Source of the DNA: Streptomyces sp. RerS4
GTDB taxonomy: Bacteria; Actinomycetota; Actinomycetes; Streptomycetales; Streptomycetaceae
DNA length: 64,000 nucleotides
NCBI RefSeq assembly: GCF_023515955.1
Contig: NZ_CP097322.1
Span: 6,558,501-6,622,500 of the forward strand
Reading direction: 5' to 3'
This document shows, in pieces, positions 62,785-64,000 of the stretch (positions are counted from its first letter, which is position 1; each line of letters starts with the position of its first letter). Under the pieces are notes generated by a model. It searched no databases. It was not told where the DNA came from and was given only the letters and a program-made list of their open reading frames with translations. A program made the translations under genes and the position numbers.

Positions 62785-62801
62785 CCTGCACTTCGTGCAG
62801 G
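62785..62801. promoter_or_regulatory. palindromic operator candidate before the MarR-family gene
   Basis: CCTGCAC and GTGCAGG form a perfect 7-bp inverted repeat with a 3-base spacer, 34 bases upstream of the MarR-family start. Its size and position suit autoregulation by a MarR dimer. Confidence 0.5.
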
Positions 62802-62948
62802 TCATGTGAGACGGTAGGACCTCAAGTGCGGTTGAGGGCAAGGCATTGATCTTCAGGGCGCTCGGTATGAAAACGAAGAGCTCCGCCCCAACCTCCGCAC
62901 GCGGACTGCCGGCGTTTCCGCGTCCTCACCGTGGGCAGGCGGGCAGGT

Positions 62949-64000
62949 ATGGATCAGTCGAGGACGCCCGTACTGGACGCGCTGGCCGCCTACCACGCGT
63001 CCTGCCAGACGCCGTTCACTCCGCCCGGACACAAGCAGGGGCGGGGGGTGGACCCCCGGGTGCGCGCCGTGCTCGGTGACGAGGTCTTCCGGGCCGACGT
63101 CCTGGCCACCAGTGGTCTGGACGACCGTACCTCCTCCCAAGGGATCATCGAGGAAGCACAGGCGCTCATGGCCGAGGCCGTCGGCGCCGATCACGCCTTC
63201 TTCTCCACCTGCGGCAGCTCGCTGTCCGTGAAGTCCGCCATGCTTTCGGTCGCCGGGCCGCACGAGGAGCTGGTGGTCGGACGGGACGCGCACAAGTCGG
63301 TGGTCTCGGGGCTGATCCTGTCCGGCATCCGGCCCGTCTGGGTCGATCCGCAGTGGGACGCCGACCGCCACCTGGCCCATCCTCCCTCCGCCGACGCGTT
63401 CGAGGAAGCGCTGTCCGCGCACCCCGACGCACGCGGCGCACTGGTCACCACCCCTACCCCCTACGGGACTTGCTCGGACCTCGCCGCCATCGCCGAGGTC
63501 TGCCACCGGCGCGGCGTCCCCCTCATCGTCGACGAGGCGTGGGGCGCCCACCTGCCCTTCCACCCCGACCTGCCGACGTGGGCGATGGACGCCGGCGCGG
63601 ACGTGTGCGTCACCTCGGTGCACAAGATGGGCTCCGGCCTCGAACAGAGTTCGGTCTTCCACCTCCAGGGCGATCTGGTCGCCCCTGAAGTGCTGAAGGG
63701 CCGTGAGGACCTGTTGGGTACCACCAGCCCCTCAGTGCTCGTGTACGCGGCCCTCGACGGCTGGCGGCGTCAGATGGTCGAACACGGCAAGGCGCTCTAC
63801 GGCGACGCGCTCGCCCTCGCCGGCCGGGTCCGTGCCGGCATCTCCCGCATCGACGGCCTCCACGTCCACGACCGCGCCGACTTCTGCGGCCCCGGAAAGG
63901 CCAGTGACCTGGACCCGCTCCAGGTCATCATCGACATCAGCGCCTGGCAGGTCACCGGCTACCGGGCCGCCGACTGGCTGCGCCGAAACCATCGCGTCAA
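62949..64000 (+). CDS. PLP-dependent Orn/Lys/Arg decarboxylase-like enzyme, partial
   Basis: The frame is open to the right edge (350 codons visible). It begins PVLDALAAYHASCQTPFTPPGHKQGRG, the N-terminal signature of the Orn/Lys/Arg decarboxylase family. FSTCGSSLSVKSAM, LIVDEAWGAHLPFHP and the PLP Lys in TSVHKMGSG follow. The family decarboxylates basic amino acids to polyamines; short members without the N-terminal response-regulator-like wing, as here, are common in actinobacteria. The exact substrate cannot be told. The C-terminal domain lies outside the window. Confidence 0.82.
   Translation, partial: MDQSRTPVLDALAAYHASCQTPFTPPGHKQGRGVDPRVRAVLGDEVFRADVLATSGLDDRTSSQGIIEEAQALMAEAVGADHAFFSTCGSSLSVKSAMLSVAGPHEELVVGRDAHKSVVSGLILSGIRPVWVDPQWDADRHLAHPPSADAFEEALSAHPDARGALVTTPTPYGTCSDLAAIAEVCHRRGVPLIVDEAWGAHLPFHPDLPTWAMDAGADVCVTSVHKMGSGLEQSSVFHLQGDLVAPEVLKGREDLLGTTSPSVLVYAALDGWRRQMVEHGKALYGDALALAGRVRAGISRIDGLHVHDRADFCGPGKASDLDPLQVIIDISAWQVTGYRAADWLRRNHRV

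Noticed and set aside
1..64000. tRNA, rRNA, insertion sequences, integrase genes or attachment sites
   Set aside because: I found no cloverleaf, rRNA segment, transposase or integrase motif in either strand by reading; a tRNAscan or IS search would be needed to exclude short remnants.

Overview
The window is high-GC actinobacterial DNA, almost certainly from a Streptomyces chromosome. Supporting signs are the GC-rich third codon positions, GTG and TTG starts, Tat and lipoprotein signals, a close XlnA-type xylanase, and the BxlR and CebR regulatory systems typical of the genus.

Bases 1-50500 are a plant-cell-wall degradation and uptake region in five blocks. (1) 1-6870: secreted enzymes on the minus strand: a RICIN-linked CE1-like esterase, GH10 xylanase XlnA, a GH6 endoglucanase and a GH127 arabinofuranosidase. 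(2) 6915-18651: the xylo-oligosaccharide locus. bxlR, a GH3 beta-xylosidase and a GH43 enzyme run left. The importer genes bxlEFG, a second GH10 xylanase, a decayed dehydrogenase, a cupin gene and a GH62 arabinofuranosidase run right. (3) 18744-23787: an ABC exporter, a membrane acyltransferase-like protein and a two-component system, all minus strand. (4) 23937-35809: a full L-arabinose locus: araA, araB, a two-permease ABC importer, galM, a LacI-family repressor and araD. Near-identical operator boxes overlap the promoters of araB, the importer operon, araD and the GH127 gene. (5) 35952-50492: the CebR cellobiose/cellulose locus: bglC, cebG, cebF, cebE, cebR, a GH6 cellobiohydrolase, a GH48 cellulase and a GH74 xyloglucanase. 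Five CebR-type boxes lie between these genes. Together these genes cover extracellular hydrolysis, import of xylobiose, arabinose and cellobiose, and cytoplasmic catabolism, with three LacI-family regulators as sugar sensors.

Bases 50574-60868 are different: a compact minus-strand biosynthetic operon, mostly with overlapping stop and start codons. It encodes an ATP-grasp ligase, a lysine/ornithine N-monooxygenase, a stand-alone cupin, a DAO-type FAD oxidase, a methionyl-tRNA-synthetase-like protein, a second ATP-grasp ligase, an MFS exporter and a threonine-aldolase-like PLP enzyme. A deoxynucleoside kinase lies upstream. N-hydroxylase, cupin, MetRS-like protein and FAD oxidase together are the known signature of amino-acid-derived N-N bond (hydrazine) formation, as in the s56-p1 pathway. 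In the known enzymes the cupin and MetRS domains are fused; here they are separate genes. No NRPS, PKS or siderophore synthetase is present, so the likely product is a small hydrazine- or hydrazone-containing peptide-like metabolite. This is the most novel element of the window.

Bases 61432-64000 hold a Tat-exported alpha/beta hydrolase, a MarR-family regulator with a palindromic operator, and the start of a PLP-dependent Orn/Lys/Arg-decarboxylase-like gene that runs off the right edge.
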